DNA of 64,000 nt from JANMCE01 sp963791625 (GTDB taxonomy: Bacteria; Actinomycetota; Acidimicrobiia; Acidimicrobiales; Ilumatobacteraceae): positions 372,001 to 436,000 of the forward strand of contig CAWBTA010000015.1 in NCBI GenBank assembly GCA_963791625.1, written 5' to 3'. Positions 44,226 to 56,300 of this stretch are shown here, piece after piece (the first letter of the stretch is position 1; each line of letters begins with the position of its first letter). A program made the translations under genes and the position numbers. The notes beneath the pieces are model-generated. The model searched no databases, had not been told where the DNA came from, and worked only from the letters and a program-made list of their open reading frames with translations.

Positions 44226-47200
44226 GCGTGGCACGGTAGCGGCGACGACGACGATCCGCGAACACCAGCGTGACACCTATGACCAGCGCACCGCATGCGA
44301 TCAGGAGCAGTCGGATGCTGTCGGCGCCCGACACGGGGAGCTTGACCGGACTGGCCAATGCCGCTTCGACGGTCGCATCGGCTTTCAGGGTGCTTTGCGC
44401 GGGAAGCACATCAGTGCCGTGCGCGGTGACAACGTTGGTTATCGGACCTACCGACAAAACTTTGGCGGTGATCACCAGGTGAACCGTCTGACCGTTGATC
44501 ATGCTGCCGACGTTCCACTGCTTGGCAGTACGGTCGAAGGAACCATCAGCCGTCGTTGCCGACTGCAATGCAAGCGCGGTCGCCATGGGCTCATCCACAA
44601 CGATGTCGGTGGCCGGGTCGGGGCCATCGTTGGTGACTGAGATGTTGTAGGTGATGACGTCATTCACCCGGGCCTTGGCGACCGAAACCGTCTTGGTTAC
44701 TCGCAGTCGGTTGGCCTTCGGCACGGCCACCACGGCAGTTGCGGTCGGCCGGTTGGCAATGCCAGACACCGATGCCGCAGCACTGGCGGTGTTGGTCAAC
44801 GAGCCTGTCGCCACGACCTTGGCCAGCACGGTGACCACCAGGTTGTCCCCCACTGCGAGAGAGGGCGACACGCACGACACCGTGTGCGACACGGTGGCAC
44901 AGGTGGCTCCCGGAGCGTTCACAGTCTGCACATCGAGCGAGGCGGGAAGCTCGTCGGTGACCGTTGCATTCGGGGCGACGGACGGGCCGGTATTGGTCAG
45001 GGTGACCGTGTAGGTGACCACGTCTCCGAAGATGGCGGCCGCAACGTTGGACACCTTGGTGAGCTCCAGGCTCGCATCCCCGGTTGTCTGCACGGTTCCG
45101 GTTGCGGTGTTGTTGACGGTGTACAACTCCGTCGACGTCGTGGTGGCGGTTGCCGTGAGTGCCATCGACGACCCGAGGTAGCCGGCGCCGACGAGGCCGG
45201 TTACCAGGAAGGTTCGTGTGTCGCCCGGAATGATCGTGCCGGGAGCACACGTGGCGATACCTGAGGCAACGATGCAACCGGCGGCGTCGACCAGGGTAAA
45301 GCCGGCCGGCACGACGAAGGTGAGCACCGAGCCGGTGGCGTCAGAAACGCCGGCGTTGTGCACGGTAACCGTGAACGACAGCGCCTGACCGGCAACAACG
45401 TGAGCGGTGGATGGGGTGACCGCGACGTCAAGATCAGGGTCAGGTGTCGTGACGTTGCGAGCGCTGCTGCTGTTGTTCAACGGCGTCGAGTCATCGGGCG
45501 ACGTCACCGTTGCGGTGTTGGTGATGGATGGATCAAGCAGGCTGGCCAGAACCACACCGGCGACGGTGATGGTGACGGACGTGTCGGGATCCAGCGAGCC
45601 CAGGTTGCACGTCACCGTTCCCGCCGTGATCCCGCAGGATCCGTCGGTGGCAGTCGCGGTGGCACCGGCCTGCAACGCGGCCGGCAGCACGTCGGTGACC
45701 TCGACGGACCGGGCCGACGACGGGCCGGCGTTACTCACAACAATGGTCCAGGACACCGCCGAGCCGGGCACCACACTGCCGGAGGGTCCGGTCTTGGTGA
45801 TGGAGACATCGGCTTTCGGCGTCACGGGCGTGACCAGCGTGACGCTGTCGTCGGCAGTGTTGATGAGTGTGGTGGCCGACACAACAGCGGCGGTGTTCGA
45901 CAACGCGGTGGCGAGGTTCGCATCAACGATTGAGCCGACGGTGACCACGGCGTCAACGCCGGGGCCAATGTCACCAAGATGGCACAGGCCGGTGACATCG
46001 CACGTGCCCTGGCCGGGGACCAGCACCACGTTGTGGATGCCGCTCGGCAAGGTCTCGGTAAGGTCGACCGTGCGGGCAACCGACGGCCCGGCGTTGTGCA
46101 CCGTGACCACCCAGGTGAGTGGTGTGCCGGGAACAGCCGGTGACGGTGTTGCCACCTTCGTCACCCGAAGGTCGGCTTGGGCCTGTACGGTCGTGAGCTT
46201 CGATGCCACGTGGTCGCCCATCGTGAGATCGGGCGTCGTGGACGAGATGGTGGCCTGGTTCGTGATGCTTCCGCCGAGGAAGTTGGCATCGACCTTGCCG
46301 TTCACCGTGATGGTGACCGGTGACCCAGCATGAACAGTCGATAGTTCACAATGCAACGACCCGATACAGCTGCCCTGGTTGGTAGAGGCCGACACAAAGG
46401 TCACGCCGCCTGGCAGCGCATCATCGAGCGAAACATCCTGCGCGTCCGATGGCCCGGCGTTGGCCACGGTCAACGTCCAGGTGATGGCCGAACCCGCCAC
46501 GGCACTGACAGGGCCGTCCTTGGTGACCGACAGGTCGGCCAGCGCCGAGGCCGAGGCCCGCACGGTGTCGGTGTTGTCAGGCGTCGGGTCAGGCGTAAGT
46601 GATGACGCGGTCGCCGTGTTGTCCAACGATCCGGCGACGTAATCGGCGAGCACATCAGCGGTTACGGCGACGTTCACGGTGGTTGATGGTGCAATGTCGG
46701 TGAGGTTGCAATCGATGGACGAGGTGAGTGTGCAGGTGCCCTGGGCGGGTGTGACCTGGACATTGGTGATGCCAGCCGGAAGCACATCGTTCACTTGGAC
46801 GGAGCGCGCGACCGACGATCCGTTGTTGGTAACGGCGATGTTCCAGCTGACCGGCGATCCGGCGACCACGGCGGTGGGATTGACGGTCTTCACGACCGAA
46901 AGATCGGCACTGGTGCTCACCCGTACCTGAGCCGTGGCGGCATTGTCGGTCACGTCGGGGTCAAGGGTGGGGCTGGTCACCGAAGCGCTGTTCACGGCTG
47001 CGCTCAGCAGCGAGAAGGCAGGAACCTTGGTGACGAGCGTGACCGACGAGCTGGTGCCGGCCGGAATGATGCCGCGTGGGCACGCGTAGTTGTCCACACC
47101 GACACCAGACGTCGGTCCGGTGCAGGTCGATTGGTCGATCATCAGCAACGATGTCGGCAGGTTGTCGGTCACCACGACGCCAGCTGCATCGCTGGGTCCG

Positions 47201-50200
47201 TCGTTCCGAACGTCGATGGTCCAGGTGACGTTCTCGCCGGCGACGACAGGGTCGGGTGCGCCTCGCTTGGTGATGTGGAGATCGGCCTTCGGCACGACTG
47301 GCGTGGTGGCGGTGGCAGTCGGGTCGCTGCTATGCGGCGTGGTCGACTGAATGGTGACACTGTTCGCCAACGTGGCGGCCGTGACATCGGCGTTCATCAA
47401 GGCGGTGACCGCAACGGTGGCGGACGAGCCGGAGGTCAGGTCGCCGAGCAGACAGGTGCCGATGGCGTCACAGGTGCCTTGGCTGGGGATGAGCGCCACG
47501 CCGGACAGCTGGGTCTCGGGAAGCGCGTCGGCGAGCTCGACGAACCGTGCTGTGGACGGCCCGGTGTTGGTCACGGTGATGGTCCACGCCACGGCTTGAC
47601 CCGGAACGAAGGGCGAGATGTCCGAGGTCTTGGTGACACCCAAGATGGCTTGCGCCGTGATCGGCGTGGCGACCTGTCCGACGTGATCGTTGGTGTCGGG
47701 ATCATTGGTCGAGCTGGTCGTTGCGGCGCTATTCGTCACGAAGGTACTGGAGGTGTCACTGTCGAGTGTTCCGGTCACGGTGATCACCCGATCGGCGTTC
47801 GCAGCAATCGTGCCGAAGTCGCACACCAACGCGCCCGAGCAGGTACCCGCGGGAGCAGTGATCGAGCTGACGGCAACATTGGTCGGCAAGCTGTCCGTGA
47901 CTCGAACGGCCTGAGCGTCGGACGGGCCGGCGTTGCTGACCGTGATCTGCCAGGAGATGGTCTGCCCGGCCACCACACTGGTCGGCAGCGCCGTCTTCAC
48001 CAGCGACACGTCAGCGCTGGTCACCACGGGACTGGTGACCGTTGCCGCGGCCGGGATGGTGGGATTCGTTGGTGACGCGACCGTTGCGGTGTTGGCGATG
48101 TCGGAACCGGCGTAGCTGGCATCGATGACACCGGTGACGGTGATCGTTGCCGACTGACCGGCGTCCAACGACCCCAGCGTGCAGGTGGGCAGCGCGCAGG
48201 TGCCCTGGCTGGTCGTGGCGGTCCAGCCGGTCACGCCGGCGGGCGCCGCGTCGGTCACCACGACCGATGTCGCCTGGGAGGGGCCGTCGTTCGTGACCGT
48301 GAGTTTCCAGGTTGCGGGTGTTCCGGCAACGAAGGGCGGGTCAACCGCAGCCTTCTTGATCGAGAGATTCGATTGCCCGGTGACGGTCGTGGTCACGGAC
48401 CCCGAGTTCGAGAAGCTTCCCGGATCTGTGGGTTCGGCCGTGTTCGAGGTGACCGACGCGGTGTTGGCGAGAGGTCCAAGGACCGCGGTGCTGATGACCG
48501 TGGCCGGGATCTGGACGGTGACGCTGGCGCCACTGGCCAACGACGCGACGTTGCAGGTCAGCAATCCGAGAACGATCGGCCCGCAGGTTCCCGTCGACGC
48601 GATAGGCGTGCCGGTCGCGAGGTCGGTCGAGAAGGTATCGGTGATAGTGAGGGCGCTGGCGGCCGATGGCCCGTGGTTGGTAACCGTGAGTGTGTAGACC
48701 ACTGATTCGCCGGCGTTCACGCTCGACTTGTCGATGGTCTTCACCATCTCGAGATCGGCCTGGGTGTCCACCGTGGCGCTATCGCGACCGGAGTTGTCAG
48801 CGAGGCTGGGGTCCGGCGTTGCCGACGACACCGTCGCCGAGTTGTCCACCGAGCTTGCCGGTGCGAGATCGTCGTCATACCGCACCACGAGATCGACGAA
48901 GGCCCGGTCGGTCGGATTCATGACGCCGAGGTTGCAGGTCACTACCCCGGCCGCTTCCACACAGGCCGGGTCACTCGAAGAAACGAAGTGGGTACCGGCC
49001 GGAAGTACGTCGGAGACCACGACCCCTTCAGCCGTTGATGGACCGTTGTTGGTGACGATGAGACTCCAGGTGGAGGTTCCGCCTGCCACGATGAGGCCGG
49101 TCGCACTCGTCTTGACGAGTGACAGGTCAGTCGACCGAGTGACGGTCAAGGCTGCGGTGCCGGTGTTGTTGGAATTGGTGGAGTCCTCGGTCGTCGAAGT
49201 AACCGTTGCTGTGTTCAGTATCTGCCCCGCAGGCAAGGTCGGGTCGATGGTTGCCACCACGTCAACCCTGACGATGTCACCGACGTCTACGGTGCTGGTG
49301 GTGCAGGCCACCTGTTGGTCCGTGATGATGCATGTGCCCGCCGTCGGCGGCACGAAGTCGGCGCGGGACGGCACGATGCCGACGGGCAAGTCGTCGACGA
49401 TGACTGCGTCCGAAGCCTTGGCCGGACCGTTGTTGACCACGTCGATCGCATAGGTAACATCGGACCCGGCGTCGGCGGATGCCGGTGACACTCGCTTGCT
49501 CAACGCCAGGTCGGCCTGGGTCAAGACGTTCGAGGTAACGGTGGCGGTCTTCTCACCGACCGGATCGGTTGGCGAGGTGACGCTGGCCTTGTTGTCGACC
49601 CGGGTCCCGCTCGGCAGTGCGCTATCAACCGAGGTCTTCACGTTGACGGTCTTGCCCGTACCGCTTGGGACCGCCGGCCACACACACGTGAGGTCCTGAC
49701 CGGAGATCGAACAATCGGAATCGGACACGCTCGTCGGAGTCAGGAACGGATCGAATGCATCAGCCATCGTTACATCGACGGCGTCACTCGGGCCGTTGTT
49801 GAACACGGTGATGGTGTAGATGGCGGCGCTGCCAGCGGGGAGCGGATTGGCGTCAACCGTCTTCGAAATCGTCAGGTTCGCCATCGTTTCGATGGTCGCA
49901 GTGACTGTCGATTCGTCATTGGTGGTCGTTGACTCCGTGGTGGCGGTTGCTGCTGTGGCCGTGTTGGAAAGGGCGCCAACCGCCGACGAGGGCAGATCGG
50001 CGGAAATGAATATGTTGGACTCGACGCCCGGCGGAAGGTCGCCGAGCGCACAGCTGAGAACACCGCCGGATTCGGAACACGAACCAACACTGCTTGAGGC
50101 TGACCTGTAGACGAGCGGGCTCTCGATCGTGTCCGACAGATTGACCGACGCTGCCGTCGAGGGGCCGTCGTTACGCACCATGATCTGGAAGCGCACCGGC

Positions 50201-53200
50201 TGACCGGCGACGACGCTGCCGATGATCGACTTGGTGACCACGACATCGGCCAACGGCGCGACCGGCGTGACGATAGTGGCTGCGTTGTCCGATGGCGACG
50301 GATCGAACGTGCTTGACGACACCGTTGCCGTGTTCGAGATCGCTGACGTGGCGTCGGGGGTGATCGTGCCCGCGAGGGTCACGGTGACCGATGCGCCAGC
50401 AGTTATGTCGCCAACCGAGCACAGCAACGATGTCGTGCCGGTGCAGCTTGGGGGTGCGGTCAGCAATCGGAACTCCGACGGAACGTCGTCGGTGATCGAC
50501 GTGAGTCGCGCCGTTGACGGGCCGTGGTTGGTGACCACGATCGTGTAGCTGGCAGGGCTGCCGGGCACCAGCGGCCAGGGCGAGACCGACTTCGTGATCG
50601 ACAAGTCGGCGGCGGTGTCGACCGTACTGTTCGCCGTTGATGTGTTGTTGCCGGTGCTGGGGTCCGGCGTTGCCGCCGACACGGAGGCAGTGTTGGCCAC
50701 GTTGCTGCCGAGCGCCAACGTCGGGTCGAAGGTGCCCACCAGCGCGAAGGTCAGGGTGGCGCCAACCGGCACCACTGCCACCGTGCATGACACGGTCGAG
50801 GCGACCTCGGTGCAGCCGCTGGGCAACGTAGCAAAACTGACGCCAACCGGAACGGGGTCACTGGCAACGACGGATTCAGCGGTCGATGGACCGGCGTTGG
50901 TCACGGCTAGCGTGTAGGTAACCGAGTCACCGGCGCGCACCGGCTCGGGCGTGGCCGTCTTCAGGATCGACAGGTCAGCGGCGCGACTCACGTCCGAGGT
51001 CACCGATCCGGTGTTGTTCGGCGCTACCGGATCCGCGGTGGAGGACGTGGCCGTTGCGCTGTTCACGATGGGACCGGCGGCAGCGGCCGAATCGATGAGA
51101 CCGCGGACAATCACGGTGGCTGATGTGTTGGCTCGTATTGCTCCGAAGACACAGGACCCGCCGTTGCAGGTGCCCTGACTGGGAACGAGCGTGGCGGTGA
51201 AGACTTCCGAGGGCAGGGCTTCGACGAGCGATACGGCCTGGGCGTCGGACGGGCCGAGGTTGGCAACCGTTACGGTCCAGGCCGCTTGTTCACCAGCTCG
51301 CACGGGGTTCGGGGTCACCGTCTTGGTCACGCTCAGATCGGCACTCGACGTAACGGCGGTCGTGACGGTCGAGACGCGATCCGTCTCGTCCGGGTCGGGC
51401 GTCGGCGAAGCAACGTTCGCGGTGTTGACGAGCGGGCCGGTGGCTCCGCTGCCGACGGTGCCGTTCACCGTGATCGTCACGTCGGTGTTCGGGGCAATGT
51501 CGCCCAAGGCGCACGACACCTGACCCGCACACGTACCGGCCGTTGTGTTGGCAGTGAAGGCACTGAGTTCTTCGGGCACTGGATCACCAATGGTGACACC
51601 GCTCGCCACGGATGGACCGGCGTTGTGCACAGTAAGGGTCCATGTGATGGCCGTTCCCGCAACCACGGTCGTCGGTCCGGACTTCACGATGCTGATATCG
51701 GCGTTGGTCGCGACTGCGGTGGAAACGGCGGCGGCGTTGTTGGTGGTGTTGGCGTCGAGCGTGGTGCTGGTTACCGACGCCGAGTTGTCGATGGTGGCAT
51801 TGGCGTAGTCGGCGATGATGGTGGCGGTAACGGTGATGGTTACCGTACCCGCAGCGGGAATGGTGCCGAGCGCACACGTCGAACCGGTGCAGGTACCCGC
51901 GGTGGTGGTCACCGTTGTGCCGGTGATACCCGTAGGCAAAAGGTCGGTCATCGAGACTGCCAGCGCATCGGAAGGCCCGTCGTTCGTCACGACGACCGTC
52001 CAGGTGATGGCTTCGCCGGCGACCGCGGAGGCGGGCGAGGCCGACTTGCTGACGCGGACGTCGGCCATGGTGGTGACCGCTACCGGCGAAGAGACACTGT
52101 TGTTGGCCGATGACGGATCGGGCGTGGTGGCCGACACCAACGCGCCGTTCGTGACGGAGGTTGCGGTGACACTGCTGTCCACTCTGCCGCTGATGATGAC
52201 GGTAGCGGTACTTCCCGCCGACAAGGTCGGGAGCGTGCAGGTCGTGCCGACGCACGTGCCCAGCGAAGGCGTCAAGGAGGTGAGCGTGAAGCCCACCGGC
52301 AGCGCGTCAACCACCGAAACGGTTTGGGCGTCGGACGGTCCGAGGTTGAGGACGGACACGGTCCAGGTGAGCGGATCTCCGGCGCGCACGGTGGCGGAGC
52401 TCGGGGTCTTGGTCACCTTGAGATCGGCCGCGACGGCAACCGTTACCGGGGCCGAGGCCGTGTTGTTGACGGGCGTTGGATCGGGGGTTGCGCTGCTGGC
52501 GGTAACCGAGTTGGTAAGCACACCGGCCACCGTGTCGGCATCGACACGGGCGACAACAACGGCACTCAGCGTGCCACCTACTGACAGCGTTCCGGCGTCA
52601 CAGGTGAGGGAGTTGCCTGAACTGTTGCACGTGCCTGCAGTCGGTGTGATCGAGAGGAGCGTCATGCCGACCGGAAGGGTGTCGGTCAGCTGGGTCGTGT
52701 CAGCCGTGGACGGACCGTTGTTCGTCACAGCCAGGGTGTAGGTCAGGGTGTTTCCGGCCAACAGGTTCGGCGTTGAGACTGTCTTGGCGGCCACCAGTTC
52801 GGCCGACCGGGTGACGGTGGAGACAAACGTGCTCGAGTTGTTGCTCGGCGAAGGATCGGCGGTGGGACTAGTGATCGTCGCCGTGTTCGTGGATGGACCA
52901 GCCGACAACCCAGTGCTCACTGCAGCAACGATTGTGACTACCACGTTGGCGCCATTGGTGACGGTGCCGATCGGGCAGGTGACAACCTGACCGACGATGG
53001 TGCACGTTCCGCCCGGCCACGTCGCCGAGCTGGGCACGATGCCGGCAGGAAGGGTGTCGGAAACAACAGCGGAGGCCGCGTCCGAAGGTCCGCTGTTGTG
53101 GACCGCGAGCTGGTAGGTAATGGTGTTGCCCGCAGTGACCGAATCAGGCGTGGCGGTCTTCACGATGCTCAGGTCGGCGGCTGATGCGAGGTTGCCCGTG

Positions 53201-53346
53201 GCTGACGATGAGTTGTTCCCGGCAGCCGGATCTGCGCTGCTGGCGGTCACGGTGGCGGTGTTGATCGAGGTGCCGGCCGTGGCGGCAGCGACTGACATTG
53301 GCAACAATGACAACCGTGGCCGTTGCCCCCGGCGCAAGTACGCCAA
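44218..53346 (-). CDS. Giant DUF11-repeat surface protein, C-terminal part (24 repeats and wall anchor)
   Basis: Second reading frame of a single protein (see 53144-60073), joined by one surplus base near 53285-53300. It reads about 3,020 residues: 24 DUF11 repeats of about 123 residues, each starting ADLxxxKT-like and containing a TVxNxGPSxA core, DxLPxG and a closing T.D...NN. The start codon of this frame has no signal peptide, which supports one continuous protein. The end has LPVSG, a hydrophobic helix (SIRLLLIACGALVIGVTLVF) and RRRRR, a sortase-type wall-anchoring signal variant. DUF11 domains form extracellular beta-sandwich rods. The stop overlaps the SCO6745-like start by 8 bases. 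Confidence 0.82.
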   Translation of the reverse strand: MAYLRRGQRPRLSLLPMSVAAATAGTSINTATVTASSADPAAGNNSSSATGNLASAADLSIVKTATPDSVTAGNTITYQLAVHNSGPSDAASAVVSDTLPAGIVPSSATWPGGTCTIVGQVVTCPIGTVTNGANVVVTIVAAVSTGLSAGPSTNTATITSPTADPSPSNNSSTFVSTVTRSAELVAAKTVSTPNLLAGNTLTYTLAVTNNGPSTADTTQLTDTLPVGMTLLSITPTAGTCNSSGNSLTCDAGTLSVGGTLSAVVVARVDADTVAGVLTNSVTASSATPDPTPVNNTASAPVTVAVAADLKVTKTPSSATVRAGDPLTWTVSVLNLGPSDAQTVSVVDALPVGFTLTSLTPSLGTCVGTTCTLPTLSAGSTATVIISGRVDSSVTATSVTNGALVSATTPDPSSANNSVSSPVAVTTMADVRVSKSASPASAVAGEAITWTVVVTNDGPSDALAVSMTDLLPTGITGTTVTTTAGTCTGSTCALGTIPAAGTVTITVTATIIADYANATIDNSASVTSTTLDANTTNNAAAVSTAVATNADISIVKSGPTTVVAGTAITWTLTVHNAGPSVASGVTIGDPVPEELSAFTANTTAGTCAGQVSCALGDIAPNTDVTITVNGTVGSGATGPLVNTANVASPTPDPDETDRVSTVTTAVTSSADLSVTKTVTPNPVRAGEQAAWTVTVANLGPSDAQAVSLVEALPSEVFTATLVPSQGTCNGGSCVFGAIRANTSATVIVRGLIDSAAAAGPIVNSATATSSTADPVAPNNTGSVTSDVSRAADLSILKTATPEPVRAGDSVTYTLAVTNAGPSTAESVVASDPVPVGVSFATLPSGCTEVASTVSCTVAVVPVGATLTFALVGTFDPTLALGSNVANTASVSAATPDPSTGNNTSTANSTVDTAADLSITKSVSPWPLVPGSPASYTIVVTNHGPSTARLTSITDDVPSEFRLLTAPPSCTGTTSLLCSVGDITAGASVTVTLAGTITPDATSAISNTATVSSSTFDPSPSDNAATIVTPVAPLADVVVTKSIIGSVVAGQPVRFQIMVRNDGPSTAASVNLSDTIESPLVYRSASSSVGSCSESGGVLSCALGDLPPGVESNIFISADLPSSAVGALSNTATAATATTESTTTNDESTVTATIETMANLTISKTVDANPLPAGSAAIYTITVFNNGPSDAVDVTMADAFDPFLTPTSVSDSDCSISGQDLTCVWPAVPSGTGKTVNVKTSVDSALPSGTRVDNKASVTSPTDPVGEKTATVTSNVLTQADLALSKRVSPASADAGSDVTYAIDVVNNGPAKASDAVIVDDLPVGIVPSRADFVPPTAGTCIITDQQVACTTSTVDVGDIVRVDVVATIDPTLPAGQILNTATVTSTTEDSTNSNNTGTAALTVTRSTDLSLVKTSATGLIVAGGTSTWSLIVTNNGPSTAEGVVVSDVLPAGTHFVSSSDPACVEAAGVVTCNLGVMNPTDRAFVDLVVRYDDDLAPASSVDNSATVSSATPDPSLADNSGRDSATVDTQADLEMVKTIDKSSVNAGESVVYTLTVTNHGPSAASALTITDTFSTDLATGTPIASTGTCGPIVLGLLTCNVASLASGASVTVQIPATVISTAVLGPLANTASVTSNTAEPTDPGSFSNSGSVTTTVTGQSNLSIKKAAVDPPFVAGTPATWKLTVTNDGPSQATSVVVTDAAPAGVTGWTATTSQGTCALPTCTLGSLDAGQSATITVTGVIDASYAGSDIANTATVASPTNPTIPAAATVTSPVVTSADVSLVKTALPTSVVAGQTISWQITVSNAGPSDAQAVRVTDSLPTNVAVSSITAPAGTCSGALVCDFGTIAANADRVITVTGTLDSDTSSTFVTNSAATTSSTNDPDTNDHVGQVATPITAQAILGVTKTSDISPFVPGQAVAWTITVTNTGPSTARFVELADALPETQLSGVALIPSQGTCDAIGTCLLGDLTSGSSATVAVTALMNADVTAATLANSVTIQSTTPHSSDPTATATTPVVPKADLHITKRGAPDPVVAGENVTWTIDVRNDGPSDAAGVVVTDNLPTSLLMIDQSTCTGPTSGVGVDNYACPRGIIPAGTSSSVTLVTKVPAFSLLSAAVNSASVTSPTLDPDVTDNAATAQVRVSTSADLSVVKTVNPTAVVAGSPVSWNIAVTNNGSSVARSVQVNDVLPAGITNVQVTPAQGTCTLTSSIDCNLTDIAPSTTVNVAVTADVLADYVAGSLDNTATASSLTPDPTPDNTDTVRASASALADLSVTKDGPVSAVAGSAITWTLTVANAGPSDAQDVSLDDALPGGVTFVSASTNQGSCIGSLHCELSTVHAGSPVTITVNGKVDANFLGGSITNQATISSTTPDLTMGDHVASKLTTVQAQADLRVTKVATPSPAVPGTPLTWVVTVHNAGPSVARTVDLTETLPSGIHNVVLVPGQGTCDVTGLCHLGDIGPGVDAVVTVGSIVDANLATALSNTAAVVSATTLINTADDSVTLVTPVTPKADVSITKTGPSGSVVPGSAVSWTIVVSNAGPSSARSVEVTDVLPAALQAGATATATDGSCGITAGTVTCNLGSLDPDTSVTITVAGVVLASLLDPSITNTATVTSPDDSTPLNNSSSARNVTTPDPDLDVAVTPSTAHVVAGQALSFTVTVHNAGVSDATGSVLTFVVPAGFTLVDAAGCIVASGIATCAPGTIIPGDTRTFLVTGLVGAGYLGSSMALTATATTTSTELYTVNNTATGTVQTTGDASLELTKVSNVAAAIFGDVVTYTVTLTNTGPSVAPNATVTDELPASLDVQTVNAPGATCATVSHTVSCVSPSLAVGDNLVVTVLAKVVATGSLTNTASAAASVSGIANRPTATAVVAVPKANRLRVTKTVSVAKARVNDVITYNISVTNDGPDPATDIVVDEPMATALALQSATTADGSFDRTAKQWNVGSMINGQTVHLVITAKVLSVGPITNVVTAHGTDVLPAQSTLKADATVEAALASPVKLPVSGADSIRLLLIACGALVIGVTLVFADRRRRRYRATHV

Positions 53347-56300
53347 CGGGACAGGTCACCGTGCCACCAAGCACGCAGCCTGCGACACCGGTGGCTGACG
53401 TCGGGGTGATGCCAGCCGGCATGGGATCGCTGAGCACAACCCCAGTCGCCGTCGACGGTCCGTTGTTCACGATAGAGATCGTGTAGGTCACGGGTTGGCC
53501 GGCCAGCAGCGTGCTCGGGTTCATCGTCTTCGAAACAGCGAGGTCGGCAGCCACCGACACCGTGACGGGAACGGTGCTCGAGTTGTTCGTCGCGGTCGGG
53601 TCCGGAGTGGTGGGCGAATCGGCGGTGGCGGTATTCGACAACACCCCAGCGATCTGCCCTGCGTCAACCACCGCAGTCACGGCAATGGCGACCGACGTGC
53701 CCGGCGCAATATCGCCGAGCTCACAGGTGCGCCCGGCGCCACTGACGGTGCAGGATCCAGCGGGCGTTGCTATACCGGTGATCGTGATGCCAGCCGAAGG
53801 TGAATCCACCGCTTTCACGGCAGTGGCCGTGGACGGTCCAGCGTTGGTGACAAGCAGCGTGTAGTTCAGCGGCTCACCCGCGTTGACCGAGGCGCGGTCG
53901 ACGGTCTTCAGGATGCGGATATCGGCAGAGGGCGCGACCGGGGTCGTTGCCGTTGAAGTGTGATCCGAAGGCGTGGGGTCCGGCGTCGAAGTGGTGAGGG
54001 TCGCCGTGTTCACCATGGTCGCGGTCCGGGCGTCGGCCACATCTCCCGTCACCGTGATGGTCACCGTCTGACCGGCCGGGATGGTTCCAAGCACGCAACC
54101 AACCGTCGCTCCGCTGGTACAGGTTCCCGACGTTGCACTCACACCGGTGACGACGAAACCAGCGGGAAGCGGGTCACCGACCTGTACGTCAGTAGCCGCG
54201 GAAGGCCCGGCATTGGTGACGGTGATCGTGTAGGTGCCGGCGTTGCCCGGGACAAACGGCGACGGCGATGCTGTCTTGACGAGTGACAGTTCGGCGGACG
54301 TCGTGACCGGTGACGTGATGGTCGAGGTGTTGTTACTCAGCGCCGGATCGGTAGTTGCCGTTGCAACGTTCCCAGTGTTGGCCAACGATGAGCCCGCTGG
54401 TTGCACCGGGTCGATCGTTACGGTGATCGTGACAAAGGGTGTAGCGCCGGGAACGACCGAGCCGAGGGGGCAGGCAACCTCGCGACTAGCCGTGCTGTAG
54501 GTACAAGGGCCGCCCACCGAGGCGATGGCGGAACTGAAGGTCGCTCCCGATGGCAAGACGTCACGGGCAATCACCGCAGAGGCGGTGGACGGACCGGCGT
54601 TGGTGACGTCAAGGCGGTAGACCGCTGAGCTGCCAGCCACGAAGACCGACGGCGTCACCGACTTCGCGACGGCGATGTCGGCCTCCTTCACGACCGGGGT
54701 CGACGCGGTGGCGGCGTTGTTGGCCAGCGTGGAGTCGGGCGTCGACGAGCTCACCGTGGCCGTGTTGTCGATGCTCGATCCCGTAAAGCTCGGCGAGACG
54801 GTCGCCGCAACGGTGACCGTGGCACTGGCCAGCGGTTGGACGACACCGAGGGTGCAGGTCATCCCGACGCATGATCCCTGGGAGGCTGTGGCTGTTGCTC
54901 CGGCCACGCCGGCCGGGAGCGCGTCGGTGATGGTTGCCGCGTCGGCCGTGGAGGGCCCGTCGTTCACGACGGTGATGGTCCAGGTGATACCGCTGCCGGC
55001 CCGGACCGGGGTTGGGGTCGCGGTCTTGGTGAGGCGAAGGTTGGCGACGCGTTCCATCGGCACCGTCGCGACGGCGGTGTTGTTCAGCGCAGTGGGGTCC
55101 GGCGTGGTGGATGACACGCTCGCGGTGTTGGTCAGCGACCCAGCCGGAGAGGCCGGGTCGATCCGACCGCCGATCTTGATGGCAGCGACATCTCCGGGCG
55201 CAAGATCACCAATGGCACAGGTGACGGTGCCACCCGAGACGCTGCAGGAGCCGACCGACGTGGTGGCCGTCGCCGTGGAGGGGAAGATCACGCCCGGCAG
55301 CACGTCGGTCACCGTGACATTTCGTGCGGTGGATGGTCCGCTGTTGCTCACGCCAATCGTCCAACCGAATACATCGCCCACAAACGCCGGAGACGTGTCG
55401 GCTGCCTTGGCAATGGCGAGATCGGCCCGAGCCGTCACCGTGACGGAAGCGGTCGAGGTGTTGTCCCCCGGCACTGCTTCCGGAGTCACCGATGTGGCCG
55501 AGGCCGTGTTCGACAACGTGGCAGGCGACGAACGGCCCGACACGGTGCCGGTTATCGTGATGATGGTCGGCGCGCCAGGCGCGAGCGAGGCGTAGTTGCA
55601 GGTGAGCGTGCCATTGGCGATGGCGCATCCGGGAGAACTCGTGGCCGCTGAGATGACGTCGGCGGGGATGGCATCGGTAAGAACTACCGATGCTGCCTCC
55701 GATGGCCCGTTGTTGCTGAGGGTAATGGTGTACGTAATGGGGTCGCCGGCAACGACGGGATCGGGTGATGCCGTCTTGCTCACGCGGAGGTCGGCCAGTT
55801 TGGTGACGTTCGCAATGGCAACGCCGGTGTTGTTCGCGGTAGCCGGATCAGGTGTCGTGGTCGTGGCGGTCGCCGAGTTCGTAATCGTCGATGTCGAAAA
55901 GGACGCCGCGAGGGTGCCGGTCACCTGAATGGTCGCCGACGAACCAGCAGCCAGAACACCCACCGTGCAGGATGCTCCCGCAAGTACGCAGTTGCCAATG
56001 TTCGAAGAGATACCGGACACGGTGAACCCACTCGGTATGGCATCGGTGAGTGAGACGGCCTGGGCGTCGGACGGTCCGTTGTTGGTCACCACCACGGTCC
56101 ACGTTGCCGCGCCACCTGCTTGCACGCTGGAGGGTGTGACGGATTTGCGAACCACGAGATCGGCCGAGGCGGTTGTCGTCACCGTGGCCGAGGCGACGTT
56201 CCCCGCAGCACTCGGGTCGGGTGTGGTGGACGAGACCGACGCGTTGTTCGTCCTCGTGCTTCCCGGCGGCGTCGAGGCGGCCAGCGTGGCCTTCACAACT

